Below are positions 52,169 to 60,466 of a stretch of 64,000 bases of DNA, one piece after another. The translations under genes were made by a program, and so were the position numbers. Every line of letters begins with the position of its first letter. The first letter of the stretch is position 1. The DNA comes from Streptomyces sp. NRRL F-5126 (lineage in GTDB: Bacteria; Actinomycetota; Actinomycetes; Streptomycetales; Streptomycetaceae), in the NCBI RefSeq assembly GCF_000721265.1, contig NZ_JOFZ01000001.1, forward strand, positions 62,001 to 126,000, in the 5' to 3' direction. Under the pieces are notes generated by a model, which saw only the letters and a program-made list of their open reading frames with translations, searched no databases and was not told where the DNA came from.

Positions 52169-53659
52169 TCAGCCGACGCCGAGGTCGAGTGTCTGGCCAG
52201 GGAGGATGTGGTCGGGATCGGACCCGAGGACGGACTTGTTGGCCTCGTAGAGCGCGCGCCAGCCGCCGTCCACCCGCCGGCTCGCCGCGATGCCCGAGAG
52301 GCTGTCGCCCGCGCGGACGGTGTAGCTGTCGTCCGGAGCGGTCGACGTGCCCGAGGCGGTTGACGACGCGTCACCGGAGCCGGCGTGCCGACCGGATTGG
52401 CCGCTTCCGTCCGATTCGGCCGTCTTGGACGCCGTGGACGACCCGGAGGCCCCGGTGGACGGCCCGGACGCCGTCGCGGTGGACGCCGTCGCCTCGGGCG
52501 CCGAGCCCCCGCGGTGCTTGCCGCCGGCCGTGGCGGAGCCCGAGGGTCCTGGGCGGCCCGCCACGCCGCCGGGGCCGCCCGCGGCCGTCGGAGAGGCGGA
52601 CGGGGCGGACGAGGCCGTCGCGTGCCCCGAGGCGGCCGCGCCCGCACCCGGCGCGGAGTGCCGCACGGCGTTCGGATCGGCCCACACGGAGGACGGCCCG
52701 AAGTGGCCCGTGGCGAACAAGGACCCGCTCCGCGCGTGTCCTGAGCCGCCCTGCCCGTAATGCGGGGCGAACGGGATGCGGATGGTGGGCGTCTGCGACC
52801 CGCCCGCGTCCCGCACGACGCCGGGCTGGTCGGCGTTGCCGATGGAGCCCGCGCCGCCGGTCGCCGTGCTGGGGGTGATGCCGCCGCCGTTGTCCCGGCT
52901 GACGCCGAGCGGGAAGCCGTCGTCGTCCGTGGCGGACGAGTCACCGGACGGCGCGGACGACGCCGCGCGGTGCTTGCCCGTGCTCTGCGAGGCGTGGGCG
53001 CCGCCGGTCGTCCCGTCGCCGCCGGGGCCGGCCGTCGCGCCGGGGGACGGGGTGCCCAGGACGCCGGCGAGGCCCGAGGCGCCGGAGGACGCGGCGTCGC
53101 CCGCCGGGTTCGAACTCGCGCTGCCGGACGCGGTGTCCGACGGGCTCGTGGTCGCCGTGTCGTCCGGCGTGCTCGACGTCGCGCTGCCGTCGGAGCCGCT
53201 GGAGTCGCCGGAGCCGCCCAGCAGACCGCCGAGGGCGCCGCCGAGCAGGCCGCCGTCCGAGCCGGTCGAGGCGTCCGGCGACGGGGTGGAGGCGGGCAGC
53301 CCCGAGCTCTCGGCGCAGCTCGCCCAGGTCCCTGAGCCCTGGCTCGCGAGGATCTTCTCGGCGACGGCGATCTGCTGCGCCTTGGTCGCGAGGTCGGGGC
53401 GGGACGCGTACTGGCTGCCGCCGAACTCGTCCCAGGTGTTCTGGCTGAGCTGGAGGCCGCCGAAGTAGCTGTTGCCGAGGTTTGCGTTCCAGACCCCGCC
53501 GCTCTCGCACGCGGCCACCTTGTCCCAGGTGGAGGTGTCCGCCGCGCTCGCGCTCGCGGCGGCGAGCAGCGGGATGGCTATGGCGGATCCGGTCACCCCT
53601 GCGGCCACCACGATGGCGGGGGCCTGACGGGGGCGACGGTGTCGGCCGTTCCCGGACAT
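52169..53659 (-). CDS. large resuscitation-promoting factor with long low-complexity linker and LysM
   Basis: The 496-residue protein has a signal peptide (cleavage near AAASASA, about residue 39), an Rpf domain with catalytic Glu52 in VAACESGGVWNAN, and a C-terminal LysM (about 447-495, YTVRAGDSLSGIAASRRV). Between them about 320 residues are very rich in Ser, Thr, Gly, Ala and Asp, a likely glycosylated or unstructured wall-spanning linker. GGAAGG lies 7 bases before the ATG. It lacks a riboswitch-like leader, unlike the neighbouring rpf. Confidence 0.92.
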   Translation of the reverse strand: MSGNGRHRRPRQAPAIVVAAGVTGSAIAIPLLAAASASAADTSTWDKVAACESGGVWNANLGNSYFGGLQLSQNTWDEFGGSQYASRPDLATKAQQIAVAEKILASQGSGTWASCAESSGLPASTPSPDASTGSDGGLLGGALGGLLGGSGDSSGSDGSATSSTPDDTATTSPSDTASGSASSNPAGDAASSGASGLAGVLGTPSPGATAGPGGDGTTGGAHASQSTGKHRAASSAPSGDSSATDDDGFPLGVSRDNGGGITPSTATGGAGSIGNADQPGVVRDAGGSQTPTIRIPFAPHYGQGGSGHARSGSLFATGHFGPSSVWADPNAVRHSAPGAGAAASGHATASSAPSASPTAAGGPGGVAGRPGPSGSATAGGKHRGGSAPEATASTATASGPSTGASGSSTASKTAESDGSGQSGRHAGSGDASSTASGTSTAPDDSYTVRAGDSLSGIAASRRVDGGWRALYEANKSVLGSDPDHILPGQTLDLGVG

Positions 53660-53879
53660 GCGATTACCTTCCGTTTACGTGGTCACGCGTGGAACGCGCG
53701 ACGCGCGAAGCGGCCCACCCCCGATGGAACTCCACCGCGGATCCGTGCGTCCGCCGCCGTTGTGGGGCGGCACACGTCACCTGTGACCGGTGGGCCGGTC
53801 GGCAACGTAGCGTCAGTCGAACACCTGCCACAAGCGAGTGCAGTGGAGATAACGCGAATATCACAAACTTGACACGAGC

Positions 53880-55127
53880 TCAGTCACGCAGGGGTGCGAA
53901 GCGGACCGGAAGCGTGCGCAAACCGCGCATGATGAGCCCCCCACGCCACCGCAATTCGGCCGGATCGGCCGCAAGCCGCAGATCGGGCAGGCGAGTCAGG
54001 AGCGCGGTGAGCGCCGCCCGCCCTTCGAGGCGGGCCAGCGGCGCGCCGAGACAGTAGTGGATGCCGTGGCCGTAGCCGAGGTGTTGATTGTCACGCCGGG
54101 CGAGGTCGAGCGTGTCGGGCCCGTGGAACCGCTCGGGGTCGCGGTCGGCGGCGGCGAGCACGACGAGCACGGGGTCGCCCGTGGCGACGGACTGGCCGCC
54201 GACGGTCAGCGGCTCGGTGGCGTAGCGCCAGGTCGCGAGCTCCACGGGCCCGTCGTAGCGGAGGAGTTCCTCGATGCCGGTGGCGAGCAGCGCGTCGTCA
54301 CCCGTGCGCAGCGCGTCCTGCAGCAGCGCGCGCTGCTCCGGGTTGCGCAGCAGGGCGTACGTGCCGTTGCCGATCAGGTTCACCGTCGTCTCGAACCCGG
54401 CGAACAGGAGCACGAAGCACATCGCGGCCACCTCGTTCTCGGTCAGCTGCTCGGCGTGGTCGCTGGCCCGGATCAGGCCGGAGATCAGGTCGTCGCCGAG
54501 GTCCTGCCGCTTGCGGTGGATCAGGTCGGCGAGGTAGGCGCGGATCTTCTTGACGGCGCGCGCCACGCCGCCGCGCGGGCCGCCCCCGTGGCGGATCATC
54601 ATGCCGGCCCAGTCACGGAAGTCGTCCTGGTCCTCGCGCGGCACCCCGAGGAGATCGCAGATGGCATAGATGGGCAGCGGGAAGGCGAACGCATGGATGA
54701 GATCCGCGGACCCGTCCGCCGCGAAGCCGTCGATGAGCCCGTCCGCCAGCTCCCGCACGCGGGGCGCGAACTCCGCGACCCGGCGCGGGGTGAACGCCTT
54801 CGACACGAGTCGGCGCAGCCGGGTGTGGTCGGGCGGGTCGATGTTCAGCAGATGCGTCATCAGGTCCGCGCCGCGCTCCCCCGGGATGCCGGTCTTGCCG
54901 CGGGCGTGCGCCGGCTCGGCATGGTGCACGGGGTTCTTGGACAGCCGCGTCTCGGCGAGCGCGGCACGCGCGTCCGCGTACCGGGTGACGAGCCACGCCT
55001 CGACCCCGCTCGGCAACCGCGTCCACCGCACCGGCGCGTGCTCGCGCAGCCAGGCGTACGTGGGGTAGGGGTCGGCGGCGAACTCCCACGAGAAGAGGTC
55101 GGGGACGGGCGGGTTCTCGGGCTGCAT
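53880..55127 (-). CDS. cytochrome P450 (CYP105/107-like)
   Basis: The 415-residue protein has the I-helix oxygen motif LLFAGFETT, the ExxR motif in IEELLRYDGP, and the heme loop HLGYGHGIHYCLGAPLARLE with the Cys ligand. It is typical of soluble bacterial P450s. No ferredoxin gene is adjacent. The promoter region carries three palindromic CCTATA-type sites (55184-55219). The substrate is unknown. Confidence 0.93.
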   Translation of the reverse strand: MQPENPPVPDLFSWEFAADPYPTYAWLREHAPVRWTRLPSGVEAWLVTRYADARAALAETRLSKNPVHHAEPAHARGKTGIPGERGADLMTHLLNIDPPDHTRLRRLVSKAFTPRRVAEFAPRVRELADGLIDGFAADGSADLIHAFAFPLPIYAICDLLGVPREDQDDFRDWAGMMIRHGGGPRGGVARAVKKIRAYLADLIHRKRQDLGDDLISGLIRASDHAEQLTENEVAAMCFVLLFAGFETTVNLIGNGTYALLRNPEQRALLQDALRTGDDALLATGIEELLRYDGPVELATWRYATEPLTVGGQSVATGDPVLVVLAAADRDPERFHGPDTLDLARRDNQHLGYGHGIHYCLGAPLARLEGRAALTALLTRLPDLRLAADPAELRWRGGLIMRGLRTLPVRFAPLRD

Positions 55128-55183
55128 AGGAGGACGGTACGCAGCTTCGCGGGGAGCCCGGAAACGCGTCCTCGATTCGTCGT

Positions 55184-55219
55184 CCTATATAGGGGAGTCC
55201 TATAGGAGTCCTATATAGG
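55184..55219. promoter_or_regulatory. three spaced CCTAT(AT)AGG palindromes upstream of P450
   Basis: CCTATATAGG (55184-55193), CCTATAGG (55199-55206) and CCTATATAGG (55210-55219) are each perfectly palindromic, with centres 14 and 12 bp apart. They lie between the P450 start and the stop of the MOSC gene, the last overlapping that stop. They look like a repeated operator. Confidence 0.6.
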
Positions 55220-56161
55220 GGACGGAGAGGTGCCCGGCGGCGTCACGCCGATCCCCTCGCGGAACCTGGGGCCCGGCCCGTGGCGCCGTTCGCTCTCGTC
55301 CCACTCCTGGACGCGCACCTCATCGCCGACGGACAGCTTCCCCGGCCGCACCACGGAGAACTTCACGCCGAACACCACTCCGCCGCCCGCCGTTCGCCGG
55401 TAGCCCGCGAGCGTGCGCAGCGGCTCGGGCCCCTGCCGCTCCCCGGCCTCCTGGTCCACGAGGGTGACCGCGCATCTCACCGCGGCCTTGGTGTACCCCA
55501 GTTCCGCCGCTCCGACGGCGATGCGGCGCGCGCTGTCCTCGGCGTGCGGAACGGCGGCCCAGTCCCGGCTCCCGTCGCCGAGGCTCTCGGCCGGGCCGGC
55601 GCCGACGACGATGTTCGGGCGGAACCGGTCCATGGCCAGGCCAGGGGCGCCGCGCTCGGCCATGCGCCGGTTGAGGAGATCGAGGGACGAGGAGGCCACC
55701 AGGTGCACGGCGCTGCTGTCGGCATAGCCGGTGCGGCCAGGGGTCAGGCCGTCGGTGACACGGTCGTGCTCCGGCGGAACGCGGACCAGCCGGCTGGAGA
55801 CGCCGAGGAACTCCGAGAGCCAGGCCGCGGCCTCACCGCCCTGGTCGATGCCCCGGTACCGGGTGCCGAACAGGTCCACGTCGCGTCGTGGTGCGTCCGT
55901 GGTGACGTCGACGCTCAGCTTGCCGCAGCAGCCCGCCGCACCGGCCGAATCCAGGGTGAGGATGCCCCCGTCGGGGGCGACGGAGGGCCGTACCAGGGCA
56001 AGACGCGGATGGTGGCGCTGAGTCCGGTAGACCCCGGCCTCGCTGACGACCATGAAGCTGCGGTCGTGTGCGAGGCCCGCCGTGGTGAGATGCGCGTCGG
56101 CCAGGGACATGCCCGCACATCCTTTGACGGGATAGCAGACCAGCTCGACGACACCTGCCAT
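55211..56161 (-). CDS. MOSC domain protein
   Basis: This 316-residue protein has an N-terminal beta-barrel MOSC-N domain (MAGVVELVCYPVKGCAGMS) and the MOSC domain with RFRPNIVVGA and AVRCAVTLVDQ, the latter carrying the conserved Cys thought to bind sulfur or molybdenum cofactor. Related proteins reduce N-hydroxylated compounds (YcbX/mARC group). AAGGAGG precedes the ATG at 56161. It lies upstream of the P450 gene. Confidence 0.9.
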   Translation of the reverse strand: MAGVVELVCYPVKGCAGMSLADAHLTTAGLAHDRSFMVVSEAGVYRTQRHHPRLALVRPSVAPDGGILTLDSAGAAGCCGKLSVDVTTDAPRRDVDLFGTRYRGIDQGGEAAAWLSEFLGVSSRLVRVPPEHDRVTDGLTPGRTGYADSSAVHLVASSSLDLLNRRMAERGAPGLAMDRFRPNIVVGAGPAESLGDGSRDWAAVPHAEDSARRIAVGAAELGYTKAAVRCAVTLVDQEAGERQGPEPLRTLAGYRRTAGGGVVFGVKFSVVRPGKLSVGDEVRVQEWDESERRHGPGPRFREGIGVTPPGTSPSPI

Positions 56162-56285
56162 GTTCGGCCTCCTTCGATCGGCCCTCAGGAAGGCCACCGG
56201 CCCCCGACGGATGCTGCCATCCATGGTGGGGCGGCCGCACCCCGGTGTCCCGCATCGCCCGAACCCGCCCGCTGCGGCGGGTGGT

Positions 56286-56532
56286 TCACGCCGCGAAGCC
56301 GGACAGGGCCACCTTGGCCGCGTCGGTGGCGCGGCGGAACGCTTCCTGGCTGCGCTGGGCACGGGCGAGTACGTAGCCGCCCTGGACGGAAGCGATGAGG
56401 AGCGAGGCCATCGCCGCGACATCGATCTCCGGGCGCAGTTCGCCTCCCCGCACCCCCTCGGCCGGCACGTCGGCCACACGCTGCTGCAGCCAGTCGAAGA
56501 ACTCCGAGACGGGGCGCGCAACTGCTCGTCAT
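56286..56532 (-). pseudogene. TetR-family regulator remnant, DNA-binding domain deleted
   Basis: The open part encodes the end of a TetR ligand-binding domain: VSEFFDWLQQRVADVPAEGV and IASVQGGYVLARAQRSQEAF, then DAAKVALSGFAA and stop. A start site with GAGAGAGG and ATG (56532) survives, but only a few codons follow before the frame breaks. About 100 residues, including the helix-turn-helix, are missing. A long operator-like dyad sits just upstream. Confidence 0.8.
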
Positions 56533-56545
56533 CCTCTCTCGACGA

Positions 56546-56587
56546 GACTCTTGTCCCATCACCATGTAGAGTGATGAAACAAGAGTC
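56546..56587. promoter_or_regulatory. 42-bp symmetric operator-like dyad
   Basis: GACTCTTGT (56546-56554) pairs with ACAAGAGTC (56579-56587), and inside them ATCAC (56558-56562) pairs with GTGAT (56571-56575). It lies between the TetR remnant and the divergent dehydrogenase, where such a repressor would bind. Confidence 0.7.
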
Positions 56588-56609
56588 CCATCACTTGCGG
56601 GAGAGTTCC

Positions 56610-57491
56610 ATGCGCGTCTTCATCACCGGCGGCACCGGCCTGATCGGCTCCGCCGTCGTCGCCGAGTTGCTCGGCCACGGCCACACCGTTCTCGCACTCG
56701 CGCGCTCCGACGCCTCCGCCCGGGCCGTCGAGGAGGCGGGCGGCGAACCCCTCCGGGGAAGCCTGGCCGACCTGGATGTCCTGCGCGCGGGCGCCGCGCG
56801 GGCCGACGGGGTGATTCACCTGGCGTTCGCCAACGACTTCAGCAGCGCACAGGCCTGGGACGACGCGGTCGCGGAGGAGAACGCCGCCGTCACCGCCATC
56901 GGCGAGGTGCTCGCGGGCAGCGACCGACCCTTCGTCACCGTCTCGGGCACGCCCGCCGCGCCCGGCCGCGCCTCCACCGAGGCGGACCCGCTGCCGTTGG
57001 ACGGCGCGGTCGGTGGCCGCGGCCGCACGGTGAACGGGGTCCTCGGCCTGGCCTCGCGCGGGGTACGCACCTCGGCCGTGCGCATGCCGCGCACCGTCCA
57101 CAACAACGGCGCGGGCGGCTTCGCCGGCCTGCTCACCCAGATGGCGCGCCAGTCCGGCGTCTCGGGCTATGCGGGCGACGGCACGCAGCGCTGGCCCGCC
57201 GTCCACGCGCTCGACGCGGCGGTCCTCTTCCGCCTCGCCCTGGAGAAGGCCGAGCCGGGCACCGCCTGGCACGCCGTGGCCGACGAGGGCGACGCGGTGC
57301 GCGACATCGCCGCCGTCATCGGCCGGCGCCTCGACCTGCCCGTCAAGTCCGTCCCCGAGGAGACGTACGGCCCGCTCGGGCAGGTCTTCGCCGCCGACCA
57401 GCCCGCCACCAGCGCCCACACCCGGCAGGCGCTCGGCTGGCAGCCCACCCACCCGAGCCTGCTGGACGACCTGGAGAACATCGAGCCCTGA
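56610..57491 (+). CDS. NAD(P)-dependent extended-SDR epimerase/reductase
   Basis: The 293-residue protein has the nucleotide-binding loop VFITGGTGLIGSAVVAELL at its N-terminus, a central VIHLAFAND, and a C-terminal substrate domain with RWPAVHALDAAVLFRLAL. It lacks the canonical YxxxK triad in an obvious form, as in many atypical NAD-epimerase-like proteins. The ATG has GGGAGAG upstream. Its promoter overlaps the TetR-type dyad, so loss of the repressor may have left it unregulated. Confidence 0.88.
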   Translation: MRVFITGGTGLIGSAVVAELLGHGHTVLALARSDASARAVEEAGGEPLRGSLADLDVLRAGAARADGVIHLAFANDFSSAQAWDDAVAEENAAVTAIGEVLAGSDRPFVTVSGTPAAPGRASTEADPLPLDGAVGGRGRTVNGVLGLASRGVRTSAVRMPRTVHNNGAGGFAGLLTQMARQSGVSGYAGDGTQRWPAVHALDAAVLFRLALEKAEPGTAWHAVADEGDAVRDIAAVIGRRLDLPVKSVPEETYGPLGQVFAADQPATSAHTRQALGWQPTHPSLLDDLENIEP

Positions 57492-57517
57492 GCGCGGGGC
57501 GCGCCGTGCCTCCCGGC

Positions 57518-58282
57518 CTACTTCCCGTGCGGGTCGGTGTTGTTGAGTGCCTCGACGACCTGGTCGTAGTCGCCGCGGGCCTCGCCGTAGCGCAGGAACT
57601 TCACGCGCTCGACCTGGATCTCCTTCGCGTCCGGCTGAGAGTCCAGCAGACCGACCGCCTCCGCGACGAACTCGTCGAGCGGCATGGCGTGCTCGTTGTC
57701 CTCCTGCCCCGGCATCAGCGCGGTCTGGACCGACGGCGGCTCCAGCTCCACGATCCTCACCGACGTGCCGGCGTACTGCAGCCTGACGGACTCGCTGAGC
57801 ATGTGGATCGCGGCCTTCGAGGCGTTGTAGCTCGGCGTGACCTTGAGCGGTGTGAACGCCAGGCCCGAGGAGACGGTGACGATCGTGGCGTCCGGCTGTG
57901 CCTGCAGGTGCTCCGTGAACGCGGCGATGAGCCGGATCGGGCCGAGCACGTTCGTCACCACCGTGGACTCGGCCGACGCGAGGAACGACGCGGGGTCGCG
58001 CCAGTCCTCGGCACGCATCACACCGGCCATGGTGACGAGGACGTTCAGTCCCGGGTGGTCGGCCAGCACCCGCTTCGCGGCGGAGTCGATGCTCGCGGGG
58101 TCCGTGGTGTCGATCCTTACGGTGTCGATGCCCGGGTGCTCGGCCGCGATCCGTTCCAGCAGGTCGGCGCGGCGGCCTCCGACGATCACGGTGTTCCCCC
58201 TGGCCCGCAGCTCAAGGGCGAGGGCGAGGCCGATGCCGCTGGTCGATCCGGGGATGAAGACGGTGTTCCCTGAGATGTTCAT
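57518..58282 (-). CDS. short-chain dehydrogenase (DltE-like)
   Basis: The 254-residue SDR has the cofactor motif VFIPGSTSGIGLALALEL, NVLVTMAGVM, and the catalytic Ser and Tyr-X3-Lys in TVSSGLAFTP and PSYNASKAAIHML. The ATG at 58282 was chosen over upstream in-frame starts because MNISGNTV gives the standard N-terminus. It is divergent from an XRE-type regulator that probably controls it. Confidence 0.92.
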   Translation of the reverse strand: MNISGNTVFIPGSTSGIGLALALELRARGNTVIVGGRRADLLERIAAEHPGIDTVRIDTTDPASIDSAAKRVLADHPGLNVLVTMAGVMRAEDWRDPASFLASAESTVVTNVLGPIRLIAAFTEHLQAQPDATIVTVSSGLAFTPLKVTPSYNASKAAIHMLSESVRLQYAGTSVRIVELEPPSVQTALMPGQEDNEHAMPLDEFVAEAVGLLDSQPDAKEIQVERVKFLRYGEARGDYDQVVEALNNTDPHGK

Positions 58283-58384
58283 GCGTCCCATCGTCGCCAG
58301 TCCCCCGCCCCAGGTGCAGAGACCGGTTATCGGGGGATCGGCGATCCCTGGCTCGCCCACCGGGCCCGGACGATAATCGCACCC

Positions 58385-59233
58385 ATGGACCGTGCAGCCC
58401 TGGCCGACTTCCTCCGCCGCCGCCGCGAGGCGATCCAGCCGGAGGACGTGGGCCTGCCCCCGGGCGCGCGCAGGCGCACCCGGGGCCTGCGGCGCGAGGA
58501 GGTCGCGTCACTCGCCGTGATGTCGACCGACTACTACACGCGGCTGGAGCAGCAGCGTGGCCCACAGCCGAGCGAGCAGATGCTGGCCTCGCTCGCCCGC
58601 GCGCTGCGTCTGACGAACGACGAACGCGGCTACCTGTTCCGGGTGGCCGGACACAACGCGCCCGCGTCGCTGTCGGCCGCACAGCACGTGGCCCCCGCGC
58701 TGCTGCGGGTGCTCGACCGGCTGGTCGACACGCCGGCGCTCGTCCTGACCGACGTCGGCGAGACGCTCGTGCAGAACAGGATGGCCACGGCCCTGTTCGG
58801 CGACGTCTCGCACCACACGGGCCTCGCCCGCAGCGCGATCTACCGCTGGTTCACCGACCCCGCGGAGCGGTCGGTCTACCCGGAGGCCGACCGGGACCGG
58901 CACAGCCGCGCCCAGGTGGCGAACCTGCGCGCCGCCCACGGCCTGCGCGGCCCGCGCTCGGACGCCGGCGAACTCGTCCGTGCGCTGCAGAAGGCGAGCG
59001 GGGAGTTCGCCGAACTGTGGGCGCGGCACGAGGTGGCGCAACGGTTCGAGGACCACAAGACGCTCGTCCACCCGGAGCTCGGCGAGATCGAACTGGACTG
59101 CCAGGCGCTGTTCACCGAGGACCAGTCGCAGACCCTCCTGGTACTCACCGCGCCGCCGCGCACCGAGGGCCACGAGAAGCTGCAACTGCTCGCGGTGCTC
59201 GGCCACGGCCGCTTCGCGGAGGCGGAGCGGTAG
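58385..59233 (+). CDS. XRE-family regulator with MmyB-like ligand-binding domain
   Basis: The 282-residue protein has an N-terminal helix-turn-helix (about 10-85, RRTRGLRREEVASLAVMSTD then YYTRLEQQRGPQPSEQML) and a PAS-like MmyB domain (about 100-275). Such pairs of regulator and divergent SDR are very common in Streptomyces. The DNA between the two genes is about 100 bp. Confidence 0.92.
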   Translation: MDRAALADFLRRRREAIQPEDVGLPPGARRRTRGLRREEVASLAVMSTDYYTRLEQQRGPQPSEQMLASLARALRLTNDERGYLFRVAGHNAPASLSAAQHVAPALLRVLDRLVDTPALVLTDVGETLVQNRMATALFGDVSHHTGLARSAIYRWFTDPAERSVYPEADRDRHSRAQVANLRAAHGLRGPRSDAGELVRALQKASGEFAELWARHEVAQRFEDHKTLVHPELGEIELDCQALFTEDQSQTLLVLTAPPRTEGHEKLQLLAVLGHGRFAEAER

Positions 59234-59273
59234 TCCCGTCCGTCCCGCCGCCGGTGTGGGAGGCGCACCTCCT

Positions 59274-59990
59274 TCATGCCCAGACGGCGCATCCCCGCTG
59301 CGCGAGACGATCGAGCAGGCGCCGTGCCGGCTCGACGGTGTTCCAGCGCAGGTCCAGCCTCTCGAGTGCGGGGAGCCCGGCCAGCCAGTCGGGCAGTGTG
59401 CGGAGTCGATTGCTGCGAAGGTCGAGATGGCGCAGGCGCGGGAGTCCCGCCAGGGCCTCCGGTACGTCCGTGAGCTCGTTGTCCCGCAGGTCGAGATGGC
59501 GCAGATCGGCCAGGTCCGCGACAGACGCCGGAAGGCCGGTGAGCCGATTGCCGCGCAGCCACAGCTCGCGGAGCCTGCCGAGGCGGCCGACCGATGCGGG
59601 GAGCTCGGCCAATTGGTTGTGTTCGGCGCGGAGTTCCACCAGCCCCGCCATGGCGCCGATCGTCGCAGGCAAGCCGGTGAGCCGGTTGTCGCCGACGTTG
59701 AGGTACCGGAGTTCCGTGAGCCGGCCCAAGGATCGGGGAAGCTCCGTGAGCAGGTTGTCGTGCAAGTAAAGGTACTGGGTGAGAGGCAGTTCGGTCAGCT
59801 CGCGGGGGATCGAGGTGAGTGCGTTGTGGCCCAGATCCAGGGTGTGCAGCCGCCTCAGCCGCGCGATCTCGGGCGGGATCTCCGTCAGTGCGTTGTCCGC
59901 GAGGATCAGCACGTCGAGTTCGCTTCGCTGCCATAACGTATCTGGCAGCACCCTGAGTTGGCGCTTCCACAGGCTCAGTGTCGCTGTCAC
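59274..59990 (-). CDS. leucine-rich repeat protein
   Basis: This 238-residue protein is almost entirely made of about nine 23-residue LRRs of the bacterial type, for example LHTLDLGHNALTSIPREL, LRYLNVGDNRLTGLP and LRHLDLRDNELTDVPEAL. There is no signal peptide or membrane segment. I used the GTG at 59990, 9 bases after GGGAGG; the longer frame (to 60095) lacks such a site. The role is probably protein binding; partners are unknown. Confidence 0.85.
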   Translation of the reverse strand: MTATLSLWKRQLRVLPDTLWQRSELDVLILADNALTEIPPEIARLRRLHTLDLGHNALTSIPRELTELPLTQYLYLHDNLLTELPRSLGRLTELRYLNVGDNRLTGLPATIGAMAGLVELRAEHNQLAELPASVGRLGRLRELWLRGNRLTGLPASVADLADLRHLDLRDNELTDVPEALAGLPRLRHLDLRSNRLRTLPDWLAGLPALERLDLRWNTVEPARRLLDRLAQRGCAVWA

Positions 59991-60117
59991 GCCGGCGTGC
60001 CTCCCGTGCTTGATGTGACTCCCTGCTCCCGGCAACCTACGGGCGGCGCCGCGCTCCAGTTTGCGAATCACGAGGGCGGGACGCCCGGGCCCCAAGGCGG
60101 CTGGGCGGACCCGGCGC

Positions 60118-60150
60118 GGGTGCGGTCGGTGCGGGTGCGGTCGGTGCGGG
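60118..60150. repeat. 15-bp tandem repeat (GGTGCGGTCGGTGCG), two copies
   Basis: Two near-identical units lie in the gap between the divergent LRR and small membrane protein genes. No function is evident. Confidence 0.6.
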
Positions 60151-60196
60151 TGGCGACAATCACTACACGCTGCAACGCCTATGAGGGAGTGCCCCT

Positions 60197-60463
60197 TTGA
60201 GCAGACCGCCCGCGCGCCGCGTCACCGTCCTGTACTCGGTATCCGCGACCTGCGCCGTCATCGGCGCCCTGCTGTGGGTGCGTGGGCGGTTCGGTTCACC
60301 GCCCCGCGTGTACGCCGACCACCTGGCGGCCGACAGGTACACCACGTCCGCGTGGCCGGTGTGGAGCCGCTCGGTGACTCCGGATCGTCTCGGCCTGTAC
60401 CTCGTCGCCCTGGCGGTGGGGCTTGCCGCCGTGGCATGGCTGCTCTCCGTGCGGCGCGGCTGA
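60197..60463 (+). CDS. small membrane protein, 88 residues, TTG start
   Basis: The product has two hydrophobic segments (VLYSVSATCAVIGALLWVRG and LGLYLVALAVGLAAVAWLLS) separated by a polar loop, and a basic C-terminus. GGGAG lies 8 bases before a TTG start; no ATG or GTG fits better. I recognise no family. The convergent mazG stop is 3 bp away. Confidence 0.65.
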   Translation: MSRPPARRVTVLYSVSATCAVIGALLWVRGRFGSPPRVYADHLAADRYTTSAWPVWSRSVTPDRLGLYLVALAVGLAAVAWLLSVRRG

Positions 60464-60466
60464 GCC

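Noticed and set aside
60197..60463. The 88-residue frame as a shadow of mazG
   Set aside because: It does not overlap mazG, has a ribosome site and two clear membrane segments, so it was kept as a low-confidence gene rather than discarded.
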